DNA of 64,000 nucleotides from Ligustrum vulgare. Taxonomy: Eukaryota > Streptophyta > Magnoliopsida > Lamiales > Oleaceae. Below are positions 47,346-58,500 of this stretch, in pieces. How positions within the stretch are numbered: the first letter of the stretch is position 1; each line of letters opens with the position of its first letter. Where the stretch lies: NCBI GenBank assembly GCA_963555705.1, contig OY743170.1, positions 16,227,596 through 16,291,595 of the forward strand. Direction: 5' to 3'. The translations under genes were made by a program, and so were the position numbers. The notes under the pieces were generated by a model, which was not told where the DNA came from, searched no databases, and saw only the letters and a program-made list of their open reading frames with translations.

Positions 47346-47630
47346 GAAAGCCTTCCCCACGAGGAAGCACACAAAGTCTTGCCCACAAGCAAGCACTCGA
47401 AAGCCTTCCCCACGAGGAAGTACACAAAGTCTTGCCCACGAGCAAGCACTCGAAAGCCTTCCCCACGAGGAAGCACAAAAAGTCTTGCCCACGAGCAAGC
47501 ACTCGAAAGCCTTCCCCACGAGGAAGCACGCAAAGTCTTGCCCACGAGCAAGCACTCGAAAGCCTTCCCCACGAGGAAACACACCAAGTCTTGCCCACGA
47601 GCAAGCACTCGAAAGCCTTCCCCACGGGGA
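47346..47630 (+). repeat. tandem array, 53-bp unit, about 5.5 copies
   Basis: CGAAAGCCTTCCCCACGAGG followed by AAGCACACAAAGTCTTGCCC and ACGAGCAAGCACT, repeated at 53-bp steps. Because 53 is not a multiple of 3, all frames stay open for a while and give spurious ORFs on both strands. Confidence 0.95.
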
Positions 47631-47721
47631 AGCCTGCCAATCTTGGCCCGCGAGCTGGGAATTCAAGTACTAACCCCGAGCATCACCAACAGCACTTCCA
47701 TCGTAATTACGATGTTTAATG

Positions 47722-48110
47722 ATCGGGGTAACAAAAACGCTCGGGGTTATTACTTAATGTTCGCTAAATAATCCTTTGCTCGGGGTTATTACTTAATGTT
47801 CGCTAAATAATCATTTGCTCGGGGTTATTACTTAATGTTCGCAAAATAATCCTTGATCGGGGTTAGTGCTTAATGTTCATTAATAATCCTTTGCTCGGGG
47901 TTATTGCTTAATGTTCATTAACAATCCTTTGCTCGGGGTTATTACTTGGCGTTCATTAATAATCCTTTGCTCGGGGTTATTACTTGGCATTCATTAATGA
48001 TCCTTTTCTCGGGGTTATTACTTAATGTTTGCTAAATAATCCTTTGCTCGGGGTTGTTACTTAATGTTCGCTAATAATCCAAGCTCGGGGTTAGTGCTTA
48101 ACGGTCATTA
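47722..48110 (+). repeat. tandem array, unit about 45-55 bp, about 8 copies
   Basis: Copies of TTGCTCGGGGTTATTACTTA then ATGTTCGCTAAATAATCC, with small length changes. Degenerate copies continue to about 48300. It lies between pol and the antisense gene. Confidence 0.9.
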
Positions 48111-48427
48111 ATAATCCGCGATCGTGTTTGCTACGTAATGTTCATTGTTGATTCCCATGATCGAGGTTAGCGCATTATTAACCCACTGGTCATACATACA
48201 CATAACATTTATCAATCCCCCACTCGGGGTTATTACTTATGTTTACTATTAACCCCTCTGCTCAAGGAACGTACATAGTAATCATTATTGATCCCGTGAT
48301 CGGGGTTCAGACATTATCTTAAATTAATTGATGCTCGTACAAATACTGCTCGTACCCTTGATGTTCAAAATGCAAAATATTTCAATTGTGATTATGTTCG
48401 GTACAAAAAGGGGTGGGGATACAAAAT

Positions 48428-50190
48428 TTAGCTCGGGGAATTCACGTCCTTAGGCTCGTCATTGTTACCATCTTCCTCCCCTTCCTCGGACTCCGAAAGG
48501 ACGAGGCCCTCTGTAACGTTAGGGTCAGAACTTATATCCTCGGGCCTAACCTCAGCTCCTTTCACTCGCAGTATGGCTCGGGCCTGTTTGAATGCGTAGT
48601 TGTACGAGCCTGAGGCATATCCACCTTGCATGAGAGAGAACTCAGCTGATTTCTTAAAATTTTCAACTGCTAAGGCACGAGCAGTCTCCGCTGCAGATAA
48701 TTTCTCCTCGAAATCTTTTTGGGTTCGCTCAAGCTCTAGCCTTAGCTCCTCAGCCTCGTCCTCTACTTCACCAAGCTTTGTTTTCAGAGCTTCATGCTCA
48801 AGATTGATCTTTTTCCGCTCATCCTCGAGCTCTCTGACCCTTATTTCCCGTCGTGCAATGGAACACCCCAGACCCTCGACCTTGTCTTCGTCGTCAATGG
48901 CCTTGAGAGCAAGTCCTTGAGCAATACTAAGGGCCTGCAAGTGAAAATCCTCTGTTAGCTCGCGCAAAAAAGATCACGAACTTAACCATGTTACCTTGGT
49001 AAAGTAAGCCTCCAGATGCTTGATGCCTATGCTTGGAGGCACCTCGTTCCTATATTTTGAGACGACATCGGGCGCCTGAGAAGCGGCCTGAATAGGGTCG
49101 TCATCGAGGTCAATGAAATCAGCAGGAGGTGCCTGATTGACTGGGGGCGCACGGGGAGGAGGATGAGGAACATTCTGCACATCCTCATCCCTGAGCATTG
49201 TGTTTGAACCTTCCCCGGGGCCGCTGGCCGCATGCCTCGGCCGTTTTTTCGTCTTCTTCATAGGGGGTCTTCTTCATGGATCGAATGTCATTGCGTTTCC
49301 TGCAAAAAATACGTCATTAGCAAGAGCATAAAAACACGTCATTAGCATGAGCATTAGTAAAGAAGAAGGGCTGGCCTCCTACCCCCGAAGTTCCTGACTC
49401 CAGCGAGGTCGAGGACTTCATCCCCGAGCATGTCATCCAAATTATCAACCATTGGCTCAAGGGCCTCGAGCAACTGCCTATCACGCTCTAACACCTCAAA
49501 ATAGGCCTGACCCTCGTTAAACTTCGTGGTGTCAGGCGTAACCCAGCTCGACCAAAAGGGATGCCCGGGCTCTTGAGGGGCCACGTAAAAGTATTTCTCC
49601 TTCCAACCCCGAAGAGAGCTGGGCATCCTAGGTAATTTAAATCTCCCCCGACTAGAGAGGTAGGGAAAGCATGAGAAATGAGGAAGTTGTTTCAGTTCGA
49701 ATACCATTCTACATAGATTAAGTCGGGGCTCTATACCTAACACCCTACATGCAATGAAAAAATACACGAGCATTCTCCAACCGTTGGGCACTAGTTGCCC
49801 CGGACACATGGAACGCTCGACTAGAAACCCTATGAAGAAAGGATGCAACGGCCACCTAAACCCGGCCTTCAACGAGTCCCTATAAACCGAAAATTCCCCA
49901 TCCCGGGCTGTTACAATATTATCCTCGGGGGTGGGGGCCCTAACGTCGCACATGGGCATTAACCCGAACTCCCTCGCAACCTCAATGACCTTGTGCTCTT
50001 TGTATATACACCTAAGGTCGAGGTAGGTTAGCACGACATCATCTCCAGTTGCCAGGGGTCTTACGTCTACAGGGTCCCCCATTGGGATCATAGTATTACC
50101 TACGTTTTCTAGCCTAACTTGCTCGCTACTCGAACTGCTAGAGCTATCCGAGCTACTACTATTACTAGTTGTACTGCTGCTGCTAGACAT
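48428..50190 (-). pseudogene. antisense gene of the Tat element (putative gypsy-type transposon protein), three exons
   Basis: Minus-strand gene: exon 1 50190-49383, intron 49382-49300 (GTAGGA..TTTTTTGCAG), exon 2 49299-48995, intron 48994-48935 (GTAACA..TTCACTTGCAG), exon 3 48934-48428. The spliced length is 1,620 nt and the frame is continuous, apart from one TGA eight codons into exon 2. The product would be about 539 residues: a serine-rich start (MSSSSSTTSNSSSSDSS), then a domain with GEFSVYRDSLKAGFRWPLHPF and PNGWRMLVYFFIACR that matches the plant family called Transposase_28 / putative gypsy-type transposon. A basic and proline-rich linker (KKTKKRPRHAASG, PHPPPRAPPVN) follows, then a long coiled coil (about 48900-48650) and an acidic end. 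Function is unknown. Antisense ORFs of this kind are known from Tat elements. Confidence 0.85.
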
Positions 50191-50583
50191 CTCCCACAGG
50201 AACGACTAGGAATTGATAACTTAAAAGGCTCAAAGATCTTACCTCGACCGACGATAAACTAAGGAATGAACTTCTAAAGCCCCGAGCACGAACTCTGTGA
50301 TCTCTCTCTCAGAAGCAAAGGTAAAGGGGCAAATGGAGGAGGTTCGCCATTTATAGTGGGTAAGTGCACGAATACCAACGGTCGTGTGATCTGAGCCATA
50401 AACGACGCCACATGTCATCCATCCATGGCCCACGTGTCTTGCCAAACGTCACGTCGTTTCAGAACGACGTGGCACATGTCAGAAATCCTCCTCAGTGCCA
50501 CGTCATCCCCGAACTGTTTTCATGATAGATCAAGGGCGCATCCACGCTCTCCCAGAGCTTGAGCATGGATGTGCGGGGGCCAG

Positions 50584-51181
50584 TGATGAACAGTAATTTT
50601 GTAAAGGCTCGAACACGACCATGATACATATACCCCGACCACGATCAGTCATGATCTGGTTGTTGTTTCTCTCCCCCGAGCTATGTTTATCCCCGAGGAT
50701 CAATTGTCCCCGAGGATCCACATTCCTTCAAAAACGGTCGTATTGTCCTCGGGGTAATTTCTACTCGGGGTGACTCTTACGTCCCCGGACATAATCTGGC
50801 CTATCTTCTAGGACCCACATCTTCCTAGTCCTAAGAGGACTCGTTCCCTTTGGATTCCCATTCAAGGTTTACAACCCTATCCCTAAAAATTAGGAGGATG
50901 GTTCCTAACGTGACTCTACCAATGATGGTATTTCAGTCCTATTGTAACTCGTTTATATCTCTCTATAAATACATAATTCTCAAACACAATACAGGTACAC
51001 AATTCTTATTTTTCCAGTTTATAGCCTCTTGCATAAATTTTCTTCCTCTTTACTGACTTAAGCATCGGAGGGGCGACGATGACACACCTCCTCGCCTTTA
51101 TTGCAGGTATTCGGAGCTCAAATTCGTGCCAGTCTGTTGCTCGAGCTCGGAATATCTGAAGTACAATTTTTTGCATCATCA
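50584..51181 (+). repeat. 3' LTR of the Tat element
   Basis: 598 bp, TGATGAAC..GCATCATCA, followed by the GTTAG duplication. 50191-50583 upstream holds the presumed promoter of the antisense gene; no TATA box was assigned there. Confidence 0.92.
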
Positions 51182-51202
51182 GTTAGTAACAAGATTACTT
51201 AC

Positions 51203-51282
51203 TGTATCATGAAGATTTACATGCCGCAGATAGGCTCTTCGAAGATTTGCACCTTCTAAATTTGCATTAGTTAATTTCCCAC
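51203..51282 (-). CDS. exon of a pentapeptide-repeat gene (FIP2-like)
   Basis: 80-nt exon encoding GGKLTNANLEGANLRRAYLRHVNLHDT with the first base taken from the previous exon. It is a clear run of A(N/D)LxX pentapeptides, which fold as a right-handed beta-helix. The acceptor is TTCTTTTCTCCAAG and the donor is ACA|GTAAGTAATC. The NANLEGANLxRAYLRHVNL stretch closely resembles my recollection of the end of FIP2 (a BTB plus pentapeptide protein reported to bind formin FH1). The following short terminal exon was not found. The Tat element begins 21 bp into the intron after this exon. Confidence 0.65.
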
Positions 51283-51733
51283 CTTGGAGAAAAGAACCAA
51301 AAAAAAAAAAAGTGAGTTTATTGCTAAGCCATCGGTATTTAAAAATAAAAAATAAAAAAAATCAATGAGAAATCATTTGAAAAGAAACAAGCAGTGATTA
51401 TGATCGAAACCAATTCCTAAATTCAAACCTATCAAGCAATGGCATAATGTCTAATTGTTATATAAAACTTGGAGATCAAACTGATACTACAGAATGGGCT
51501 ACTTAACTGAATCCTTAGCTGCAGTTTACACAAAACCTATGCGAGTTCCAGTAGATCGTACTATTTCGAGCACAAAATGTACATAGAAAAAGAAAGACAA
51601 CATTAACCAACAAAATTAGAAGATAACATTCAGCACCTGCCAAAGATATGACTGCGATGTCATCATACGCAATGAAAACAGTAACAAGGATTTGACATTC
51701 ATAGCACCTCTCTGTAAAAAATTGTAATCTTAC

Positions 51734-51794
51734 CTTCATATTGGCTCCCTTCAAGATTAACTCCCTCCAAGCTGGCATTGGTAAGATCAGCTGT
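51734..51794 (-). CDS. preceding exon of the same pentapeptide-repeat gene
   Basis: 61-nt exon encoding TADLTNASLEGVNLEG and then a short less regular stretch. The acceptor is AAAATTTTTCAG-like (TTTTCAG|ACAG) and the donor AAG|GTAAGATT. It leaves one base that joins GT of the next exon in frame. The sequence also reads LKGANMK in another frame over its last 20 bases, so a one-base insertion (GAAGGGAGCC) is possible. Earlier exons are absent between here and 52199 and lie beyond the Tekay element or outside the window. Confidence 0.6.
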
Positions 51795-52199
51795 CTGAAA
51801 ATTGTTCGAATTTTTTGAGCTTTAGTTAAATGAAATTCAATTAACTATAATCAGGAAGGAGACAGCTACATCTGCAGCTGGATGCAAAAGAAAAGCAAGG
51901 ACTACGTAAAGACTGCAAAAATTGCAAGGTTTAAAGTTTAAATGTATTGAGCCTGTAGGTGAGCAGAAAGTAGATCAGAAATGCAAAAGCTACCGTCTAT
52001 CAGAACAGAATCGGGGATCAGACAAAGGATTCATATTGTAACTATAGGAACCAAGATTTAGCAGAATGAAACAATAGAAAAAGGACAGATTTTCCAATAT
52101 CACTTCCAAAATACTAAATAGGAACACAAAAATATTGTGAGCGACAATGAAACTTCTGGAACACCTACTTATAATCTCGAGTTCTCTTCTTGAAAAGGT

Positions 52200-54370
52200 T
52201 GTAGCGATCGAGAATTTTCTTATTTATATTAAATAAATATTTTATTTATTAAAAACATGTCGCTATAATTTGACCCATTATTAAAGTTTAGGTACGTCGT
52301 CTAGCCAAGTTATGAAATTTTGAGCCAATAATAATAAATTTTTAGTCCAACTCGATTTTATGTCCAAAATTCAAAATTAATTTTAAAAGCTTAATTTTAT
52401 TCAAATTAAATTTCAATTATTTTCTTTTTAAAATTCAAAATCAGATTTACCCAATTATTTGATAATTATCCTGATAATTATCTTGCAAAATTTTTGGTTA
52501 ATCTTGAACTCCTATCATTTTTTCCTCATCCATGCGTAATTGAAAGATTTCACAATTCAAAATTTAATCAGATTAATTCATTCAGCCATTATAACTGCAA
52601 TCACGTTCAATACCCATATCCACATTTAGAATTTCAGCAAACTTAGTAAGACTCATCCTTCATCTTCTTCACACACACGACAACCACCTTCGTTACTCAG
52701 TTTCACAGCCTACTGCCAATCTCCATTACTGAGGTACTACCACAACCGACTGCCAAACTGCAATCCAAACCAAACATCAATCCACAAAGCAACAGCCCAG
52801 CAGTCACCAGCCTTGATTCGTTACCCAGTTCACAACGCCACTGCCAAGGGTCAGTCCTCCACCACTGAACCACCGGCCAAGACCACCACTCACAAACCAC
52901 AACGTTGCCGACCAGATCAAGCAACACCATCACATCCGTCGCCAACCACCACTCGAAAAGCCTCACTGCCAAGTCCCAAATTTCCACAATCAATACCCAA
53001 ATCACCAAGAATCAAACCCAAAGCGATAAACCCACAACCAAGAAAACCCAATCACTTACCCAACCTCTAGCATTTTCTGCCGGAAAACCACGAAAACAGC
53101 CTCGTTTTGCTTTAGTTTCGCACCCCAAACGCAGTCCCAAAATCCATTTTTCTCGCATACCCATGTATTATCGCCGTAGCTTCAAGCCAACAGTATTATC
53201 GCCGGCATCACAGCCGGCGATTGGGCTTGGAGGAGGGGTTCCGCCCTCTCGTGTCTCTCTCTCTCTGTTGGGATATGTAGAGAGAGAAGAGAGAGTGTTA
53301 TATATATTTTTTATATAATTTGATTTTTGTATAATTAGCCTCTTGGGTCCTCAAGTTTTAAAACTATTTATTTTAGTCCCAAACCGTGTTTTAAAATGTT
53401 TTAAGTTCAGCCTTAAGTTTTAAACTTTTTATTTCGGTCCTCAGATTGTTTTAAGCAGCGTTTTAATTAAGTCCTTTAATTTTCGAATAACTCTATTTTA
53501 ATCGCAAACTTTCAAAATTAATTATTTTAGATTCTCAATTTCATCCCCAAACTTTAGTTTTATTTCATAACCTTAAATTTCAAAAGATTAATTTAAATTT
53601 TTATTTTCTTTTGGCTAGACAAGGCTTACGGAGACTTAGAAAATTGAAATATTTTCCCGCTCAACCACACTCATTAAGATTAAAGTATACTCGCCCCTAT
53701 TAATTAGTTTATATTTTAATTGCATGTAAATATATGCTTCATGTGACTTCTGTGCATTTATTGCATGAGACGGGACGAGAATTTATATTTCTTATGAAAT
53801 ATTTGATGTTATGAGCATGTAATAACTTATATGCATTCTAATGCATGAGACGAGATTATGATTTTGTTATGCTTGACATAACTTATGCGCATTTATTACA
53901 TGAGACGAGACTACCCACACCCTATGTTACGAAAGCCTAAGAATATGAAGAAATTGTCATTATATGATTGTATGTTTATGTGTTCAATTTTTATGTAAAT
54001 TGATTAATTGGCGATGAGTCTGCTGAGCATTTCAATGAAATGCTCACCCCCTTTTTAACAAAATTTGTAGATATCGGAGATGGAAGCGATTGATGGGCAG
54101 GATGTGGCATTAATAATTGAATAATCAGATTTTACTATTATTCCAGTTGAATATTTATATTTTGAGAAATTATGAGATTGTCAAAAGTTTTTCCTTTATT
54201 GAGATTTATTAACAATTTTATTTAAACAATTTGAATTTTATCAGCTTTTGAATTTATTTAAATAAATCTTGCCAATTTAGAAATATTATTATTCTTCCAC
54301 TAAATATTATTTCAAAATTAGACGAGACGATGACGTGACGAATCGGGAATTCGGAACTCGGGGCGTCACA
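52200..54370 (+). repeat. 5' LTR of the Tekay-type element
   Basis: 2,171 bp. A C-rich part (52680-53240) contains proline/threonine-rich open frames that I regard as chance. A CT/GA-repeat with TATATATATT lies near 53250-53310. Confidence 0.88.
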
Positions 54371-54373
54371 GCA

Positions 54374-54386
54374 TGGTATTAGAGCC
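54374..54386 (+). other. primer-binding site, initiator tRNA-Met type
   Basis: TGGTATTAGAGCC, one change from the standard TGGTATCAGAGCC, three bases after the LTR end. Confidence 0.85.
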
Positions 54387-54733
54387 AGTCTGTGTTTCTG
54401 TAGACTAGCAAATTTCCAAAAAAGAAATTTTTAAGAAAACATTTTACATTATTCAATTATTATTAATTAAAGTTGCCACTGCCATCATTCGATCCGCCAA
54501 CTCCGAGGTAAAGAAGTTTATGAGTTTATGTTTTTTCGGATACATGTTTTAAATGATTTATGAGACTTAGAAGAAAGAGAAAGATTTGTATCCGAATTAG
54601 AATGAAAGAAAGAAAGAAAAATGAGTTTTGAGCATAATGAGAATAATTAATAGTATAATTTAAAGAAATGATTTTATAATATTTTTTGTCCTCGAACTTA
54701 GAGAATAGAGAACCCTAATTGGACTTTGCATAA

Positions 54734-55276
54734 TTGTTTACGACATGGCTCCGTTTACAAGGACCAAGCAAAGACTATTGGAATGTAGGTCCTCTCACTA
54801 CCTGTCTTTCAGAAAGGGACATTACAGACATAGAAGATCATGTAAAATATTACTGTATCGCACGTGATGATGCAATAGAAAGTAGCTTTAAGACAACAGA
54901 CGCACGGTCAATTGGTCACTTTTTATCAACCTTCCCGAAGGATGAGCGTAGATTGGCAAACGAGTTTTATGATGATATAAAAAGAACTCGGGGAGAAAAT
55001 GCAAGCTTTAAGACAATCTGTGATGAATTTAAAATGCTTTGGGACCATTTCTGAATCCCAACACATGTACCAGTAATCGTAGCCCGAACCGATAATAGAG
55101 ATCGGTCAAATGAGATACCTGATGAGATAGCCCGAACCTATGATTACACACCTGGCTCACAGGGTTATGCTTCAGAATCACCAGATTACTCCCCAGGTTC
55201 ACCAAGTGTCACATCCGGTGCCCCAGACTATACACATGGCACGCCCGGAACTACCTCTGCCAATAGTCACATATAG
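54734..55276 (+). pseudogene. extra ORF between primer-binding site and gag, unknown function
   Basis: About 180 codons with a single stop (TGA at 55052-55054) and no conventional ATG in this frame. An ATG at 54745 in another frame (MAPFTRTKQRL) suggests a frameshift near the start. The first part is charged and helical (SERDITDIEDHVKYY, HFLSTFPKDERRLANEFYDDI). The second part is rich in Tyr, Pro, Ser and Gly (DYTPGSQGYASESPDYSPGS). No family recognised. It is not gag, whose start is at 55514. Confidence 0.5.
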
Positions 55277-55513
55277 TGGGATAGGACTAGTGATAGGTGT
55301 TTTAGCATTTTTCCTTATTTAGCAATTTCTCCCATTTCAGTAATAATGATGTATCCTCATTTAAGGAATTTCAGTTATTAATAAAAGATAATCATTTTAT
55401 GTTATGACTTGAGTTTCGACATTGTTATGGAATTTGAATGTATAAGATGATTGGTTGTCTATATTTTCCTATCGAGAAATAATAAACATGTTTGTTTTAC
55501 TTGATAAAGGAAA

Positions 55514-58500
55514 ATGTCTCGACGCGTAATCAGAAATGCACCGAACCAGACCAACCAAGGTCAGACTACTCCAAGGCAAGATCCCCAAAACCAGGCCACT
55601 ATCAATAGAGATTTACTTCGGCAATTCAGGACTTCAGACAGGCCTCTACTGGCTCCTCAGTTCCAATTATTGAACAAACCTGAAGGTACCGTCCACTTAC
55701 TTTTGCCGGTGGTAATGACCCCTTAGCCGTGGAGGAATGGCTACAGACTATTGAGAAAATTTTCAGACACATTTCTTGTCCGGAGAACCGGAATATTATT
55801 TGTGCAGAATTTATGTTGGTTGGTAGGGTCGGTTTCTGGTGGGAACCTGCATCTCGAACCAGGACTCTAGAACAACAGACAGCTCTAACTTGGGAGGAGT
55901 TCAGGGCTGAGATTGGAGATAAATTCTTCCCACAAGCCCTCAGAGACCACAAAGAGTCCGAATTTTTGCACTTGGTTCAAGGTGATATGAATATAACTGA
56001 TTATGAAAGAAAGTTTGTGGAACTATCACGCTATGCTCCACACCTGGTGGAGACTGAAGCTAAGAAAGCTCGGGTATTAGACAGATAGTCAGTTCGCATG
56101 AGCTGCCAACTTATAGAGAAGTGGTAAAGAAGGCTCAAGTAGTAGCCTATGCTGGAGTGAAGGTTGGAAACCAAGGCAATCATCATGAGCAGAGATATCA
56201 GGGAAAGAGAAAGTGGCAAGGGCCAAATCGCAATCAGAATTGAAATCAATCATCTAATAAGAGACATAATCCAGAACCCACCGGAGGACAGGTGACTAAT
56301 TACACGCCATCCTGCCCTGAGTGCCAGAGATTGCACAAGGGAGAGTGTCTTTATAGTAAGGGAGTTTGCTAAAAATGTGGCCAGCCGGGCCATTTTGCAT
56401 CAGATTTTTGTGCTCCATCTGTACAAGGTTCTAATAAGAAGAGGAACCCAGATCAAAATAGGAAAGGAAAAGCAAGAGAATTTTCCATGGATGCAGCAAA
56501 AGACTCGGATGTGATTGCAGGTATATTATCTGTTTCTGGTATTCCATATATGTTCTAATATACTCGGGAGCCACACATTCATTTATATCAGATACATGCT
56601 TAGAAAGATTAAACTTAATAGGAGAAGAAACTGATAGTATACTTGAGGTTAGTTTGCCATCAGGAGGAACTATTGATACCGATAAGATATTCAAAGCGGT
56701 GCAAATAGATTTTGATGGTCAAGTATTGAAAGCAGACCTCAATATTATTCGAATGATAGACTTCGATAATATTCTGGGTATGGATTGGCTCAGCACCAAC
56801 CGTGATGCAATTATGTACCATGAGAAGGAGGTTATTTTTCGCAAATGTGGTGAAGAAGTATTCAGATTTTATGGGACGAAGATTAAGGCACTTCCCCGTC
56901 TTGTTTCAGATTTGCAAGCAGAGAAGTTATTAGCCAAGGTGATGAGATCCCAGTCGGGAAATCTCGTCGAAAACGCAGAATAACGAAATTTAAACCCTAG
57001 GAAAGATCTAGATCAGATTTGACGCGAAAATAAACAAGAACACACAAGAATTAAAAATACTGGAAAGATAAAATTGACGATAGGACCTTGACCCAAGATT
57101 CACGACGCGAAGATTGGCGATGCGAAATCGAGATCCAAGGTTTTCGAAACGCCACAAGGATTTGTCAATTTCCTTGATAAGATTCTAATTGGAAACGCCA
57201 CAAATATTCTTGCGAATATTTGATAAGTTCAACGCCACAAATATTTTCACAATATTTGATAAGTTGGATTTGTTCTCGAAGAACACCAAAGGGACTCCTC
57301 AACCTTTCAATTGGAGAAAACTTTCTAACTTTATTCATAAACTCAAACTTATCTTTTACAATGAATGAAAAGGAATATAAATAAGCAAAATAACCTAGCA
57401 TCTAATTTACTCAAAATAGAATTCTAATTAGACTAAAATTCTAAAATAGGAAAATAACTTAAAATTATTAAGGAAACAAAATAATTGAAATTTCCACAAA
57501 ATCTGGCCCACCCCTCAGTTACGGCCGTGAAGAATACATTTACGGCTGTAAAGTCTTCTCAGGTCCAAAACTGTTTTATGAGTTACGGCCGTAACTTTCA
57601 GACTTACGGCCGTAAGCCTGGTTCTGCTGAAATTATGCCTTTTCCCTCGATAGTTGATTACGGCCGTGACAATAGCTTTTACGGCCGTGAAGGATCTCCA
57701 TTACAGCCGTAATGACCTTTCTGCACAAATAATTTTGATCCCTTGATTTGGCCTGATCCGTCCCTCTTCTCGGCTCGACCCCAACATGGAACTTACTCTG
57801 TTTTGCACGTAGATCATTGTCATATTGCCGATGGCTCGACTTTGCTCTTCGATGCCTGGTCCGGATCATATCACAAGGGCAATTGTCAGGGCTATTTGGT
57901 TAGTCTTCAAGACAAACCCTCAAAGGAGATTACTCTGGAGTCTAAGCCAGTAGTATATGAATACGGTGATGTTTTTCCAGATGATCTACCAGGTATCCCG
58001 CCTGATAGACAAGTGGAATTCACCATTGATTTGGTACCAGGAGCTACCTCGATATCTAAAACTCCATATCGTATGACGCCGAAAGAGTTGCAGGAACTGA
58101 AGGTTCAGTTAGAGGAATTGTTGGAAAAGAGGAGTTTTATCATACCAAGTGTATATCCATGGGGAGCACCTGTGTTGTTTGTAAAGAAGAAGGATGGAAG
58201 CATGAGGATGTGCATTGATTATAGAAAACTGAACAAGCTGACAATAAAGAATAAGTATCCCCTTCCCAGGATCAAAGATCTATTCGATTAGTTGAAAGGT
58301 ACAGCTATATTCTCGAAGATTGATTTGAGATCGGCTATCATCAGCTAAAGATTAAACCAGCTAATATACCAAAAACAACGTTTAGGACGCGATATGGGCA
58401 TTATGAGTACATAGTAATGCCATTTGGTCTCACGAACGCACCCGCCTGTTTATGGATTTGATGAATAGAGTCTTTCTTCAGTATCTTGATAAATTCGTTA

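Larger units (their letters stand above)
41323..51181 (+). mobile_element. Ty3/Gypsy element of the Tat lineage, defective
   Basis: 598-bp LTRs at 41323-41920 and 50584-51181, with target duplication GTTAG at 41318-41322 and 51182-51186. The primer-binding site TGGCGCCGTCTGTGGGAA lies at 41922-41939 and a purine-rich tract (GTGCGGGGGCCAG) ends at 50583. The order is gag-protease-RT-RNase H-second (archaeal-type) RNase H-integrase, then tandem arrays, then an antisense gene. The second RNase H and the antisense gene place it in the Tat group. I counted about five LTR differences, roughly 0.8%. Confidence 0.93.

Noticed and set aside
47246..47771. Up to six overlapping open frames of 60-176 residues on both strands
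   Set aside because: All are readings of the 53-bp tandem array in different frames.
52813..53318. Proline/threonine-rich open frames in the Tekay LTR
   Set aside because: They are inside the non-coding LTR, and the second LTR copy (61440-61900) does not keep the frames.
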